NCBI GenBank assembly: GCA_963681975.1
Contig: OY820613.1
Span: forward strand, 2,666,001 to 2,730,000
Length of the DNA: 64,000 nt
Source of the DNA: JANELJ01 sp024511395
GTDB taxonomy: Bacteria; Pseudomonadota; Gammaproteobacteria; GRL18
Direction: 5' to 3'
Part shown: positions 55,925 to 64,000 of the stretch, piece after piece
Numbering within the stretch: the first letter of the stretch is position 1
Layout: each line of letters starts with the position of its first letter
Translations under genes and position numbers: made by a program
Notes under the pieces: model-generated
What the model was told of the DNA's origin: nothing
Databases searched by the model: none
Seen by the model: the letters and a program-made list of their open reading frames with translations, nothing else

Positions 55925-55925
55925 G

Positions 55926-56360
55926 TTACTTCACTCCCTCTGTATTAAGTCCCATACTTCTTGCCGTACCGGCAATTGTACGTACCGCTGCGCCCATATC
56001 GGCAGCAGAGAGATCAGGCATTTTAATAGTGGCAATTTCTTCTAACTGCTCACGATTAACGGTACCCACCTTGTCACGGTTAGGAACACTAGAACCTTTT
56101 GGAATACCGGCGGCTTTCTTTAACAGAACAGCAGCTGGCGGTGTTTTGGTAATAAAGGTAAAGCTGCGGTCATTGAATACTGTAATAACAACAGGAACGG
56201 GCATGCCTTTTTCCAGGCTGTCTGTTTTGGCATTAAATGCCTTACAGAATTCCATAATGTTAACACCGTGCTGACCCAGAGCCGGGCCTACTGGTGGACT
56301 AGGATTTGCAGAACCCGCAGGAACCTGCAATTTGATATATGCTTCGATTTTTTTAGCCAT
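55926..56360 (-). CDS. rplK: 50S ribosomal protein L11
   Basis: The 144-residue uL11 has the proline-rich VPAGSANPSPPVGPALGQHG N-terminal segment and the RNA-binding C-domain TAARSMGLNTEGVK-type end. It forms the GTPase-associated centre and is needed for stringent response sensing. It lies 133 bp after nusG. Confidence 0.98.
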   Translation of the reverse strand: MAKKIEAYIKLQVPAGSANPSPPVGPALGQHGVNIMEFCKAFNAKTDSLEKGMPVPVVITVFNDRSFTFITKTPPAAVLLKKAAGIPKGSSVPNRDKVGTVNREQLEEIATIKMPDLSAADMGAAVRTIAGTARSMGLNTEGVK

Positions 56361-56429
56361 AATTTCCTCGTTTGGGTAATAACGCCCTGAATTGAATCAG
56401 TATAGGCTCCCCTGTTAATGCAGCCGGGT

Positions 56430-56435
56430 ATTATA
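56430..56435 (-). promoter_or_regulatory. Candidate -10 element upstream of rplK
   Basis: A consensus TATAAT sits inside GGGTATAATACCC on the minus strand, 70 bp before rplK, but no good -35 is found 16-18 bp upstream. A stem ACCGCTGCAGTT/AACTGTAGCGGT (56452-56479) lies between it and nusG. Confidence 0.35.
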
Positions 56436-56493
56436 CCCGACAAATAGCAATACCGCTACAGTTTTTTAACTGCAGCGGTAGTATAAATATGCT

Positions 56494-57027
56494 TTAAGCT
56501 TTTTCGACCTGGATAAACTGCAGATCAACCGGTGTGGAACGACCGAAGATGCTGACTAAGACGCGCATTCTGCTTTTGTCGTAGTCCACTTCTTCAACTA
56601 CGCCGTTAAAGTCATTAAACGGGCCGTCGATAATACGTACCATTTCACCCACTTCAAACAGGACTTTAGGTCTGGGTTTGTCTATACCTTCCTGAATACG
56701 ATTCAGAATCGCATCGACTTCTTTATCAGAAATTGGAGCCGGCTCATCTTTCTTACCGCCGATAAAGCCCAGTACTCTTGGTCCATCCTTGACTAGGTGC
56801 CAAGTATCATCATTCATATCCATCTGCACCAAGACATAACCCGGGAAGAATTTGTGTTCGCTTTTGCGCTTTTTGCCGCCGCGCATTTCAACCACTTCTT
56901 CGGTAGGTACCAGAATTTCCCCGAAAGAATCTTCCATACCATAACGGGCAATGCGCTCTTCAAGAGAGTGCTTGACTGCTTTTTCGTAACCTGAAAAGGC
57001 CTGTACTACATACCAACGTAATGCCAT
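56494..57027 (-). CDS. nusG: Transcription termination/antitermination factor NusG
   Basis: The 177-residue protein has an NGN domain (RWYVVQAFSGYEKAVKHSLE at the start) and a KOW domain (GEMVRIIDGPFNDFNGVVEE, about 125-144). It binds RNA polymerase and couples it to Rho or to S10 on the ribosome. It lies 17 bp after secE. Confidence 0.98.
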   Translation of the reverse strand: MALRWYVVQAFSGYEKAVKHSLEERIARYGMEDSFGEILVPTEEVVEMRGGKKRKSEHKFFPGYVLVQMDMNDDTWHLVKDGPRVLGFIGGKKDEPAPISDKEVDAILNRIQEGIDKPRPKVLFEVGEMVRIIDGPFNDFNGVVEEVDYDKSRMRVLVSIFGRSTPVDLQFIQVEKA

Positions 57028-57044
57028 TTAATTATTTCCCCCAG

Positions 57045-57389
57045 CTATCCCTGACCAGTCAATAAGCGAACACCCCAACCAATGAGCTGGTCAAAGGTCC
57101 AGAGAATAATACCCACTACCACCACCATAACACCAACGGTCAGGGTAGTCTGAGTGGTCTCTTTTTTACTGGGCCATACTACTTTTTTCATTTCAACAAC
57201 CGAGGCACGGACAAACGCAATAGAGGAAGCCCCCTTTTCGGTTTTAGCTGAAATAAGAAAGGCAATAATTACTGCGGCAAAGACACCCAGTACTCGATAA
57301 AGCACAGATAGCTCTTCCTGTGAATAATACACATACATAGATGCCGCAATGATAGCCACTGCAATAATTAGTTTTATTTTATCTGCCAT
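57045..57389 (-). CDS. secE: Protein translocase subunit SecE
   Basis: The 114-residue membrane protein has three predicted transmembrane helices (about 6-22, 33-48 and 84-106) and the conserved amphipathic EMKKVVWPSKKETTQTTLTV. It is the enteric-like three-helix form. It clamps SecY in the SecYEG channel. It lies between tRNA-Trp and nusG. Confidence 0.97.
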   Translation of the reverse strand: MADKIKLIIAVAIIAASMYVYYSQEELSVLYRVLGVFAAVIIAFLISAKTEKGASSIAFVRASVVEMKKVVWPSKKETTQTTLTVGVMVVVVGIILWTFDQLIGWGVRLLTGQG

Positions 57390-57513
57390 TAATATGTCTT
57401 AATGCTGTTGAGAAGTACTTATAAAATACTTATCGTTTAAAAAGAAAAAAGCACAATCCTGTTTCCATAAAGCATTTCGCCAATATCGCAAGAGTTGTGC
57501 TGCTTTCAAAATG

Positions 57514-57589
57514 TGGCAGGCCAGGAGGGAATCGAACCCCCAACCCCCGGTTTTGGAGACCGGTGCTCTGCCAATTGAGCTACTAGCCT
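57514..57589 (-). tRNA. tRNA-Trp (CCA)
   Basis: A full cloverleaf of 76 nt with an AGGCTAG/CTGGCCT acceptor stem, anticodon loop CTCCAAA (anticodon CCA), GGTTCGATTCC T-arm and encoded 3' CCA. It lies between tuf and secE, as in other Gammaproteobacteria. Confidence 0.97.
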
Positions 57590-57655
57590 GTGGTTTGAAT
57601 AGTGTCTGGTTTGTTAGACCATACTTGAGGTTTTATTCAGGAAACCTTTTTAAAG

Positions 57656-58846
57656 TTACTCAATAATCTTGGCTACAACACCCGCACCAACAGTACGGCC
57701 ACCTTCACGAATCGCAAAGCGTAAGCCTTCTTCCATCGCAATAGGAGCAATCAGGGTAACGACCATCTGCACGTTATCACCTGGCATAACCATTTCTACG
57801 CCTTCGGGTAATTCACAGGCGCCGGTAACATCAGTCGTACGGAAGTAGAACTGTGGACGATAGCCTTTGAAAAATGGTGTGTGACGACCACCTTCCTCTT
57901 TGCTCAGTACATAGACTTCAGCTTCAAAGATGGTGTGTGGCGTAATGGAACCGGGCTTGGCCAGTACCTGACCACGTTCAACTTCTTCACGCTTGATACC
58001 ACGCAGAAGGACACCCACGTTATCACCCGCCTGACCCTGGTCAAGCAGTTTACGGAACATTTCTACACCAGTACAGGTGGTCGTCTGAGTTTCCTTGATA
58101 CCGATGATTTCAATTTCTTCACCAACCTTGATGATACCACGTTCTATACGACCGGTTACTACAGTACCACGACCGGAAATGGAGAATACGTCTTCTACTG
58201 GCATCAGGAAGTCACCGTCTACCGCACGTTCTGGCTCAGGGATGTATTCATCCATAGCATCAACCAGTTTGTAGATAGAAGGTACACCGATATCGCTCTG
58301 GTCGCCTTCCAGCGCCTTCAGGGCAGAACCGATAATAATTGGAGTGTCGTCACCTGGGAAGTCGTAGGTATCCAGCAATTCACGGATTTCCATTTCGACC
58401 AGTTCCAGTAGTTCTTCGTCATCAACCATGTCCGCTTTGTTCATGTAAACAAGAATATAAGGAACACCTACCTGACGGGATAATAAGATGTGCTCACGAG
58501 TCTGAGGCATTGGGCCGTCTGCAGCACTTACAACCAGAATTGCGCCGTCCATCTGGGCAGCACCGGTGATCATGTTTTTAACATAGTCAGCGTGTCCGGG
58601 GCAGTCTACGTGCGCGTAGTGACGAGTGTCGGATTCGTATTCTACGTGAGAAGTTGCAATGGTAATACCACGTGCTTTTTCTTCCGGGGCAGAGTCAATC
58701 TGATCAAAAGCTCTGGCTTCACCGCCGTGCTTTTCGGCCATACACTTGGTCATGGCTGCGGTTAATGTGGTTTTACCATGGTCAACGTGGCCAATTGTAC
58801 CAACGTTCACATGTGGTTTCGTACGTTCGAATTTTTCCTTGGACAT
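57656..58846 (-). CDS. tufB: Elongation factor Tu, copy 2
   Basis: The 396-residue protein is identical to copy 1, including NKAD in place of NKCD. The DNA is also apparently the same over the gene, with visible differences only in the second to fourth codons. An ATG one codon upstream exists and is not needed. It lies in the tRNA-Tyr-Gly-Thr-tuf-Trp operon, 46 bp after tRNA-Thr, so tRNA processing frees its 5' end. Confidence 0.98.
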   Translation of the reverse strand: MSKEKFERTKPHVNVGTIGHVDHGKTTLTAAMTKCMAEKHGGEARAFDQIDSAPEEKARGITIATSHVEYESDTRHYAHVDCPGHADYVKNMITGAAQMDGAILVVSAADGPMPQTREHILLSRQVGVPYILVYMNKADMVDDEELLELVEMEIRELLDTYDFPGDDTPIIIGSALKALEGDQSDIGVPSIYKLVDAMDEYIPEPERAVDGDFLMPVEDVFSISGRGTVVTGRIERGIIKVGEEIEIIGIKETQTTTCTGVEMFRKLLDQGQAGDNVGVLLRGIKREEVERGQVLAKPGSITPHTIFEAEVYVLSKEEGGRHTPFFKGYRPQFYFRTTDVTGACELPEGVEMVMPGDNVQMVVTLIAPIAMEEGLRFAIREGGRTVGAGVVAKIIE

Positions 58847-58892
58847 CACTCGACCCCAATTTTTTGCTAGTTAAATAAACAAGTTGATTATC

Positions 58893-58967
<75 letters not shown>

Positions 58968-59030
58968 ATTACTCTTATCTACATTTACCGCCGACAGTTA
59001 CATAGAGCAGTGCCTGCGCAAATACAAATA

Positions 59031-59104
<74 letters not shown>

Positions 59105-59287
59105 AAAACTTTCTTTAAAAACCGCTTTGCAAACTTTTTTATAACAAACTGTTTTTATCAGCAATTTGTTGTAAAACAGGTCAGTTTTTAAAGTAAAAAA
59201 AAACGCTACTTTTTTTCACTACCCCCTGCATTTTCATCTAAAAAAACACAAGCTGGTTAGTTCGAAGTCAGCGTTTTTTGAAAATTA

Positions 59288-59372
59288 TGGTGGAGGGGGG
59301 AGGATTCGAACCTCCGAAGGCAGAGCCAGCAGATTTACAGTCTGCCCCCTTTGGCCACTCGGGAACCCCTCC
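59288..59372 (-). tRNA. tRNA-Tyr (GTA)
   Basis: 85 nt with a long variable arm, anticodon loop CTGTAAA (GTA), and encoded CCA. It is first in the tRNA-tuf operon. The 183 bp between it and tRNA-Gly show no gene. Confidence 0.97.
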
Positions 59373-59392
59373 ACAACCTTAGAAAGTGCGGT

Positions 59393-59421
59393 ATTATTGG
59401 TTAATTTGGGCTATCTGTCAA
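59393..59421 (-). promoter_or_regulatory. Strong sigma-70 promoter of the tRNA-Tyr-Gly-Thr-tuf operon
   Basis: A perfect TTGACA (59421-59416) and AATAAT (59398-59393) are spaced 17 bp apart, about 20 bp before tRNA-Tyr. Confidence 0.85.
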
Positions 59422-59497
59422 GCCAATTAATGAAAAATAATGGCACTTTTTTTCTGGCTGTTTATTTAATGTTCATCTGGTTAAGAAGTAATCGCTC

Positions 59498-59530
59498 CCT
59501 GGTTCCCTCTCCCAGAGGGAGAGGGAATAT
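59498..59530. repeat. REP-like palindrome CCCTCTCCC-AGA-GGGAGAGGG
   Basis: The stem CCCTCTCCC/GGGAGAGGG lies after the disrupted protease gene. A relative with the same GGGAGAGGGATA arm is at 61313-61350. Such palindromes are widely dispersed in Gammaproteobacteria. Confidence 0.65.
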
Positions 59531-59557
59531 ATAAACGCGTAGTATTTAGCAATAATC

Positions 59558-60340
59558 TTAATAACGAATTTTATTATCTTTCAATAACTTAATAATATAT
59601 TTCGATGGTATGGCATAGGTTATGCCGCTGGGTTTCTGGATCACGCTTTCCTTGGTTTCCTTGATAAAAACCTTATTGATCACCCCCAGTACCCTGCCGG
59701 TTTTAACCGATTACATCGGGCTTCCGCTATTACCGGGATAAACCGTGGCATCCAGCTGGTAAACCCAGTAGGGATTGCGCAGGCGTTTGATCATTTTTAC
59801 TGACAACGTGGAGGAGCTGGGTGCCGGAATAACAACCGGTGAAATAGCAGAAACAATACCTCTATGGGTAACCGGATACAGTCCAAGCACTGCACCGATG
59901 GGTAATCCCGTAAAGGCAATTTCTTCGCCTTCACTGACGGTTCTGCTGGACTCTATTTTTATAACCGGCAGTTTTGTACCTTCTATACGCAGCAAGACCA
60001 GATCATGGGTTTTATCTTTAGCCAGAATTCTGGCCTTACGAAATTTTACCTGTTTATTTACGCGGTAGAAAATTCCCAGCTGTTCTTTATTTTTCCGGCT
60101 TTTATCAACAATATAATGATTAGTAATAACATGATAGCCATCACCAACAACAAAACCCGTACCTAAATACTGAGAAGGAGGACGTCGGGTTGAAAGATAG
60201 CTGCCCACACCGACCACTGCAGGCTTAACATGTTTAATGGTTTGCATCAGGGTCTGTGCTGAACTGACTGAGGCTGCAGCCTGAATCAATAACAAAACTG
60301 TCAGCATTAAAGCTGATTTAAACAAGCTCATTCTGAACAT
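59558..60340 (-). pseudogene. Trypsin-like serine protease with premature stop after the catalytic serine
   Basis: The full frame would hold 260 codons, but an in-frame TAA at 59713-59711 ends it at residue 209. It begins with a signal peptide (about 1-28), then His75 (VITNHYIVD), Asp113 (THDLVLLRI) and Ser206 (GNSGSP) as the likely triad. After the stop, the same frame reads SVKTGRVLGVINKVF up to IRY. The stop most simply replaces a TAT or TAC. The truncated protein loses the strands after the active site, so it is probably inactive. The exported protease family (DegP/trypsin-2 type) is clear; the target is unknown. Confidence 0.85.
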
Positions 60341-60348
60341 TAAGTGTA

Positions 60349-61308
60349 TTACCTGTCAAAAATTTCCAGAATACCGGACATTTGATAATTATCATCGACA
60401 ACAATCAAGGCCTTAATTTTTTTCTCCAGCATCAGCTTTTCTGCATCCGCCAACATCATATCCGGGGTAATTGTAACAGGGTTTTCAGTCATAATATCAC
60501 CAATCAGCGCCTGGTTAATATCCACCCGGTTTACCAGTACCCGACGCAGGTCCCCATCCGTTACAATTCCCCTTACCTGTCCCTGTTCAACAATAACCGC
60601 CAGCCCCAGCCGACCTTCACTAATGGCTAATACCGCATCCTTTAACGGCACATCCGCATGAACAGCCGGCAGGTTGCGGGTATGCATCACGTCTTTGACC
60701 CGGGTTAATAAACGTCGCCCCAGGCTGCCGCCAGGATGATAACGGGCGAAATCTGCGGCCTGAAAACCACGTTCCTTAATCAGGGCAACCGCCAGTGCAT
60801 CACCCATTCCCATAGTTGCCAGGGTGGAAGTTGTTGGCGCCAGGTTATTGGGGCAAACTTCACGTTCCACCCTGACATTAAGCACTATATCCGAATGTTT
60901 TGCCATGGTTGACTGGTTATTGCCTACTATAGAAATAATTTTATTTCCAAAATGTTTAATCGAAGGTAACAGATTGAGTATTTCATCGGTTTCCCCGCTA
61001 TAGGAGATCAGGATCAACAGATCTTCTCTGGCCAGCATGCCTAAATCACCATGAAAGGCTTCAGCAGGGTGCATAAAAAAGCTGGGGGTGCCTGTGGAGG
61101 CAAAAGTGGCCATCATTTTCTTGCCCACCAGGCCGGACTTGCCCATACCGCAGACGACTACTCTGCCTTTAGTCTGCAATATCAGCTGAACAGCCTTTTC
61201 AAATTCCTCTCCCAGTTCATCAGCTATACGTACCAAGGCTTTGGCCTGTTCGGTCAGGGATTCTTTGGCGATGGAGAGTATGGAGGAGACTGGATTGTGT
61301 TTGGTCAT
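60349..61308 (-). CDS. kdsD: Arabinose-5-phosphate isomerase KdsD
   Basis: The 319-residue enzyme interconverts ribulose-5-phosphate and arabinose-5-phosphate, the first KDO-specific step. It has an N-terminal SIS domain (about 45-180, GMGKSGLVGKKMMATFASTG, SYSGETDEILNLLP) and two CBS domains (about 205-319, from LLTRVKDVMHT). It sits with kdsB and kdsC, so the KDO set is clustered. The adjacent protease gene ends 9 bp away. Confidence 0.96.
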   Translation of the reverse strand: MTKHNPVSSILSIAKESLTEQAKALVRIADELGEEFEKAVQLILQTKGRVVVCGMGKSGLVGKKMMATFASTGTPSFFMHPAEAFHGDLGMLAREDLLILISYSGETDEILNLLPSIKHFGNKIISIVGNNQSTMAKHSDIVLNVRVEREVCPNNLAPTTSTLATMGMGDALAVALIKERGFQAADFARYHPGGSLGRRLLTRVKDVMHTRNLPAVHADVPLKDAVLAISEGRLGLAVIVEQGQVRGIVTDGDLRRVLVNRVDINQALIGDIMTENPVTITPDMMLADAEKLMLEKKIKALIVVDDNYQMSGILEIFDR

Positions 61309-61312
61309 GGTT

Positions 61313-61350
61313 TGCCCTCACCCTGGCCCTTTCCCGGAGGGAGAGGGATA
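61313..61350. repeat. REP-like palindrome between kdsD and kdsB
   Basis: CCCTTTCCC-GGAGG-GGGAGAGGG-type stem in the 51-bp gap; similar to the repeat at 59498-59530. Confidence 0.6.
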
Positions 61351-61359
61351 AATAGCTGG

Positions 61360-62154
61360 TTATTGTTTTAAAAATTTTTCTACTTTGGCGATATCAGCTT
61401 CTACATCAACGCCATGACCCGGTTGATCATGCACAATGGAAACATGGATTTTTATGCCGTAATAAAGAATTCGTAATTGTTCCAGGGATTCAGTCTGTTC
61501 CAGCATGCAGGGAGTCATATCCATATACTTTTTTAGAGTACCTGCACGATAGGCATACATACCAATATGACGGTACCAGCCCGACTGGTGAAACTGTGGA
61601 TTACGTGGCAAGCTGTTCAAGGTATGGGCCATTTCATTTGAAAAGGAATCACGATCCCAGGGAATGGCTGCCCTGGAAAAATACAGGGCATTGCCCTGCA
61701 CATCCATAACGACTTTAACTATATTGGGATCAAATACTTCAGCATCCAGTTCCAGGGGGGTTGCTAAAGTGGCCATACCAGCCTGAGGATTTTCATCCAG
61801 TGCAGCGGCCACCAGCTCAATATGTCCTGGCGACACCAACGGTTCATCACCCTGTACATTAACGATAATGGTTTGCTCATCCCATTGCTGCTGTTCCACC
61901 ACCTCGGCCAGGCGCTCCGTCCCGGAAGCGTGATCCGGGGAAGTCAGCACAACACTGTCAGTAAATTTTACAATAGTATCCGCAATACGCTGATCATCCG
62001 TAGCAATTAAAACTTCTTCAGCACGGCTTTGCATGGCCCGCTCATAAGTATGTTGAATCATGGGTTTACCGGCAATTTCCCGTAACGGCTTACCCGGCAA
62101 ACGGGACGAAGCATAGCGTGCCGGTATCACGATTTTAAATTTTGCTTTATCCAT
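61360..62154 (-). CDS. kdsB: CMP-KDO synthetase KdsB
   Basis: The 264-residue nucleotidyltransferase has the PARYASSRLPGKPLREIAGK motif near 11-30 and NVQGDEPLVSP. It activates KDO with CTP for addition to lipid A. It lies between kdsD and kdsC on the same strand. The C-terminus runs to VDVEADIAKVEKFLKQ, the usual end. Confidence 0.96.
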   Translation of the reverse strand: MDKAKFKIVIPARYASSRLPGKPLREIAGKPMIQHTYERAMQSRAEEVLIATDDQRIADTIVKFTDSVVLTSPDHASGTERLAEVVEQQQWDEQTIIVNVQGDEPLVSPGHIELVAAALDENPQAGMATLATPLELDAEVFDPNIVKVVMDVQGNALYFSRAAIPWDRDSFSNEMAHTLNSLPRNPQFHQSGWYRHIGMYAYRAGTLKKYMDMTPCMLEQTESLEQLRILYYGIKIHVSIVHDQPGHGVDVEADIAKVEKFLKQ

Positions 62155-62214
62155 TATCCTGCTTTATCCCTCATTATGGTTCCATTATATTAAACACAGT
62201 CAATATAACTCTGA

Positions 62215-62763
62215 CTACTGTACAATTTTAGCTTCAGGTTTGCTTATCATACTCATATAGAGCTGTTCCAGATCAAACTGAGCGCCAAGAACCAGATCCG
62301 CCACTTCCCTGGCAACCCCCTGCCCCCCCATAGTCCGGGTAATATAGTCAGCTCTGTGCTTTACAAACTCATGGGCATCCTTTACCGCAATGGATAAACA
62401 CACCTGCTCCATAACCGCCATATCAATGACATCATCACCTACATAAGCAACCTGTTCATGCTTAAGCGCCAGTTTTGTCATTAACTGATTATAAGCCACC
62501 AGTTTATCACTGCAAGCAGGATAGAAATAGCGAACATCCAGGTCTTTCATTCTTTGAGACAGGGCCGCAGACTGTTTGGCCGTAATAACAGCCACGGCTA
62601 TTTCCTGCTGCTGCAATAACTTAATACCGACACCATCCTTAACATTAAACTGTTTAAACAGCTCACCCTCCGGGCCATAGTTCATCATGCCGTCGGTCAA
62701 CACACCATCGACGTCAAAAATAACCAATTTGATGTTTTTTGCTTTTGTATTCAGTGCCTTCAT
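62215..62763 (-). CDS. kdsC: KDO-8-phosphate phosphatase KdsC
   Basis: The 182-residue HAD enzyme removes phosphate from KDO-8-phosphate. The nucleophile Asp17 and Asp19 lie in IFDVDGVLTDG, and the Mg-binding GDDVIDMAVM is near 108-117. It acts as a tetramer in the family. It lies 61 bp after the kdsB start and 8 bp before the YhcC-type gene. Confidence 0.96.
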   Translation of the reverse strand: MKALNTKAKNIKLVIFDVDGVLTDGMMNYGPEGELFKQFNVKDGVGIKLLQQQEIAVAVITAKQSAALSQRMKDLDVRYFYPACSDKLVAYNQLMTKLALKHEQVAYVGDDVIDMAVMEQVCLSIAVKDAHEFVKHRADYITRTMGGQGVAREVADLVLGAQFDLEQLYMSMISKPEAKIVQ

Positions 62764-62770
62764 ATCCCAT

Positions 62771-63655
62771 TTACTGTAATTTTCTGGTTATTTCATTTAA
62801 TACCTGCCACTTTTTACCACACCATTGAGGTGCCAGCAGAATATCATCTGAAGCGGTACCAGTTAAGCGGTGAAAAATCATGTCCTGCGGAGCCATTTTT
62901 ACCATCTCAACCACGCTATCCACATATTCCTCCATACTCAGAGGCTGGTAGCTACCCTGTTTTAACTGCCGGGCAAGCTGAGTCCCCTTAACAATATGCA
63001 GGGGATGTATTTTAATACCCGACACCTGGCTTTCGAGCACCCTTTGCATGCTTATTCGACTATGCTCTGCAGTTTCTGTTGGCAGACCAACAATTAAATG
63101 AGTACAGATCTGTAAACCATGCTGGAGTGCCCGCTTGGCAGCATCCTGGTATTCAGCAAAACCATGTCCCCGGTTGACGGTTTTAAGCGTAGCATCAAAA
63201 CTGGACTGCAGTCCAAGTTCCAGCCAGATTTCATAGCCCTGATCCTGGTACTGTGCCAATAATTTTAACACTCCGTCAGGCACACAATCCGGACGAGTTC
63301 CAATAGACAGGCCGATAACGTCCGGATGTGACAGAGCATTATCATACAGAGCTTTTAAATAATTAATATCGGCGTAGGTGTTGGTATAGGCCTGAAAATA
63401 GGCAAGATAATGTCTGGCACCGGTACGTTTTAAAATAACCTTACGACCTGCCGCTATTTGCTCATCCACCTGCGGCGGTTTTCTGGCATTGGGGCTGAAA
63501 GAAACATTATTACAGAAAGTGCAGCCGCCGATCCCCCGGGTTCCATCACGGTTGGGGCAGGTAAATTGTGCATCTATGGCCAGTTTATGCACCTTGTAAC
63601 CATACTTTTCACGCATGGCCCGGCCAAAGGTCAAAACTACCTGGTCAAGATACAT
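62771..63655 (-). CDS. YhcC-type radical SAM protein (TIGR01212 family)
   Basis: The 294-residue protein opens with YGYKVHKLAIDAQFTCPNRD and has the iron-sulfur cysteines Cys33, Cys45 and Cys48 (CPNRDGTRGIGGCTFC). A radical SAM barrel follows (GLSIGTRPDCVPDGVLKLLA, LELGLQSSFDATLKTVNRGH). The substrate of this family is not known to me with confidence. The third IS5-type copy begins 43 bp upstream of the start, so the native promoter has probably been cut off. Confidence 0.9.
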   Translation of the reverse strand: MYLDQVVLTFGRAMREKYGYKVHKLAIDAQFTCPNRDGTRGIGGCTFCNNVSFSPNARKPPQVDEQIAAGRKVILKRTGARHYLAYFQAYTNTYADINYLKALYDNALSHPDVIGLSIGTRPDCVPDGVLKLLAQYQDQGYEIWLELGLQSSFDATLKTVNRGHGFAEYQDAAKRALQHGLQICTHLIVGLPTETAEHSRISMQRVLESQVSGIKIHPLHIVKGTQLARQLKQGSYQPLSMEEYVDSVVEMVKMAPQDMIFHRLTGTASDDILLAPQWCGKKWQVLNEITRKLQ

Positions 63656-63697
63656 GAAGACAAACAGCAGTATGAAAAAAACACAGTCGCATTAGAT

Positions 63698-64000
63698 AGT
63701 TCAACCTGAATAATACCGTTTTAAGCCTGACTTCAAGCCAGGTTTAAAGCAGCTGATTGCCCCGGTTTGATAAAAGACCCCATCAAACCGGAAATAATTT
63801 TGAGCCACAAAAGCCGGAGCTTATTGAGGATCTTTCTTAAGTTATGTCCAGCGGCTACCATAACCACATTAATGGCATCACCGACTGCACCTTTGAGGTA
63901 GCAGCGGTCTAAACGGCCATCATTTTTCATATGACCAATTTCAGGCTCAATCGCACTGCGCCGTTTTAATGCCTTTTTAATACTTCGGGTAACGCCTCGC
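63698..64000 (-). mobile_element. IS5-type insertion sequence, copy 3 (runs off the window)
   Basis: The left end AGTTCAACCTGAATAA is identical to copies 1 and 2. The probable target duplication is AGAT at 63694-63697, whose partner is outside the window. The part seen closely matches copy 2. Confidence 0.93.
63733..64000 (-). CDS. IS5-type DDE transposase (copy 3, C-terminal part only in window)
   Basis: The visible codons include EIGHMKNDGRLDRCYLKG and the family end GQSAALNLA, matching copy 2. The N-terminal 350 or so residues lie outside the window. Confidence 0.9.
   Translation of the reverse strand, partial: RGVTRSIKKALKRRSAIEPEIGHMKNDGRLDRCYLKGAVGDAINVVMVAAGHNLRKILNKLRLLWLKIISGLMGSFIKPGQSAALNLA

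Overview
The window comes from a Gammaproteobacterium. This is supported by gene order (tRNA-Tyr-Gly-Thr-tuf-tRNA-Trp-secE-nusG-rplKAJL-rpoBC, then rpsL-rpsG-fusA-tuf-rpsJ and the S10/spc/alpha ribosomal operons, then rplQ / uvrA / MFS / ssb), by 940-residue UvrA, and by KDO (LPS) genes. The base composition looks moderately AT-rich by eye. The species cannot be named. Insertion sequence (IS) load is heavy: seven IS copies or fragments from five families (three IS5-type, one IS3, one whole IS21 plus an IS21 fragment, one IS256, one ISAs1), several nested and most with readable target duplications.

Left part (1-18.3 kb) is an accessory region, nearly all on the minus strand. It holds a partial type I methylase gene (hsdM), a serine recombinase, and then one long overlapping operon running from 18232 down to 3424. 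The operon encodes three tyrosine recombinases (called Rec1, Rec2, Rec3 here), two small coiled-coil-rich proteins and a RecD-type helicase. It has been broken three times. An IS256 element and an IS3 element (itself split by an IS21 element) sit in rec2, and an IS5-type element sits in rec3 between catalytic residues. Removing each element plus one target duplication restores open reading frames across every junction. The intact layout resembles the multi-recombinase cores of gammaproteobacterial mobile islands (the 'gamma-mobile-trio' or VPA1270-VPA1267 type, by memory of family features). Here it appears to be an immobilised copy abutting the ssb terminator.

Middle part (18.3-59.4 kb) is core genome: ssb and a YajR-like MFS transporter (minus), uvrA (plus), and then a continuous minus-strand run of ribosomal, RNA polymerase, elongation factor and Sec genes from rplQ back to a four-tRNA/tuf operon. 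Two nearly identical tuf genes are present. One ISAs1 element, carrying an IS21 fragment, is inserted between rpoC and rpsL. Strong promoters are visible for the rpsL operon and the tRNA-Tyr operon, the L10 leader is recognisable, and several repeated hairpins lie between ribosomal genes.

Right part (59.5-64 kb) holds a trypsin-like protease gene with a premature stop right after its catalytic serine motif, the KDO genes kdsD, kdsB and kdsC, a YhcC-type radical SAM gene, and the start of a third IS5-type copy at the window edge.
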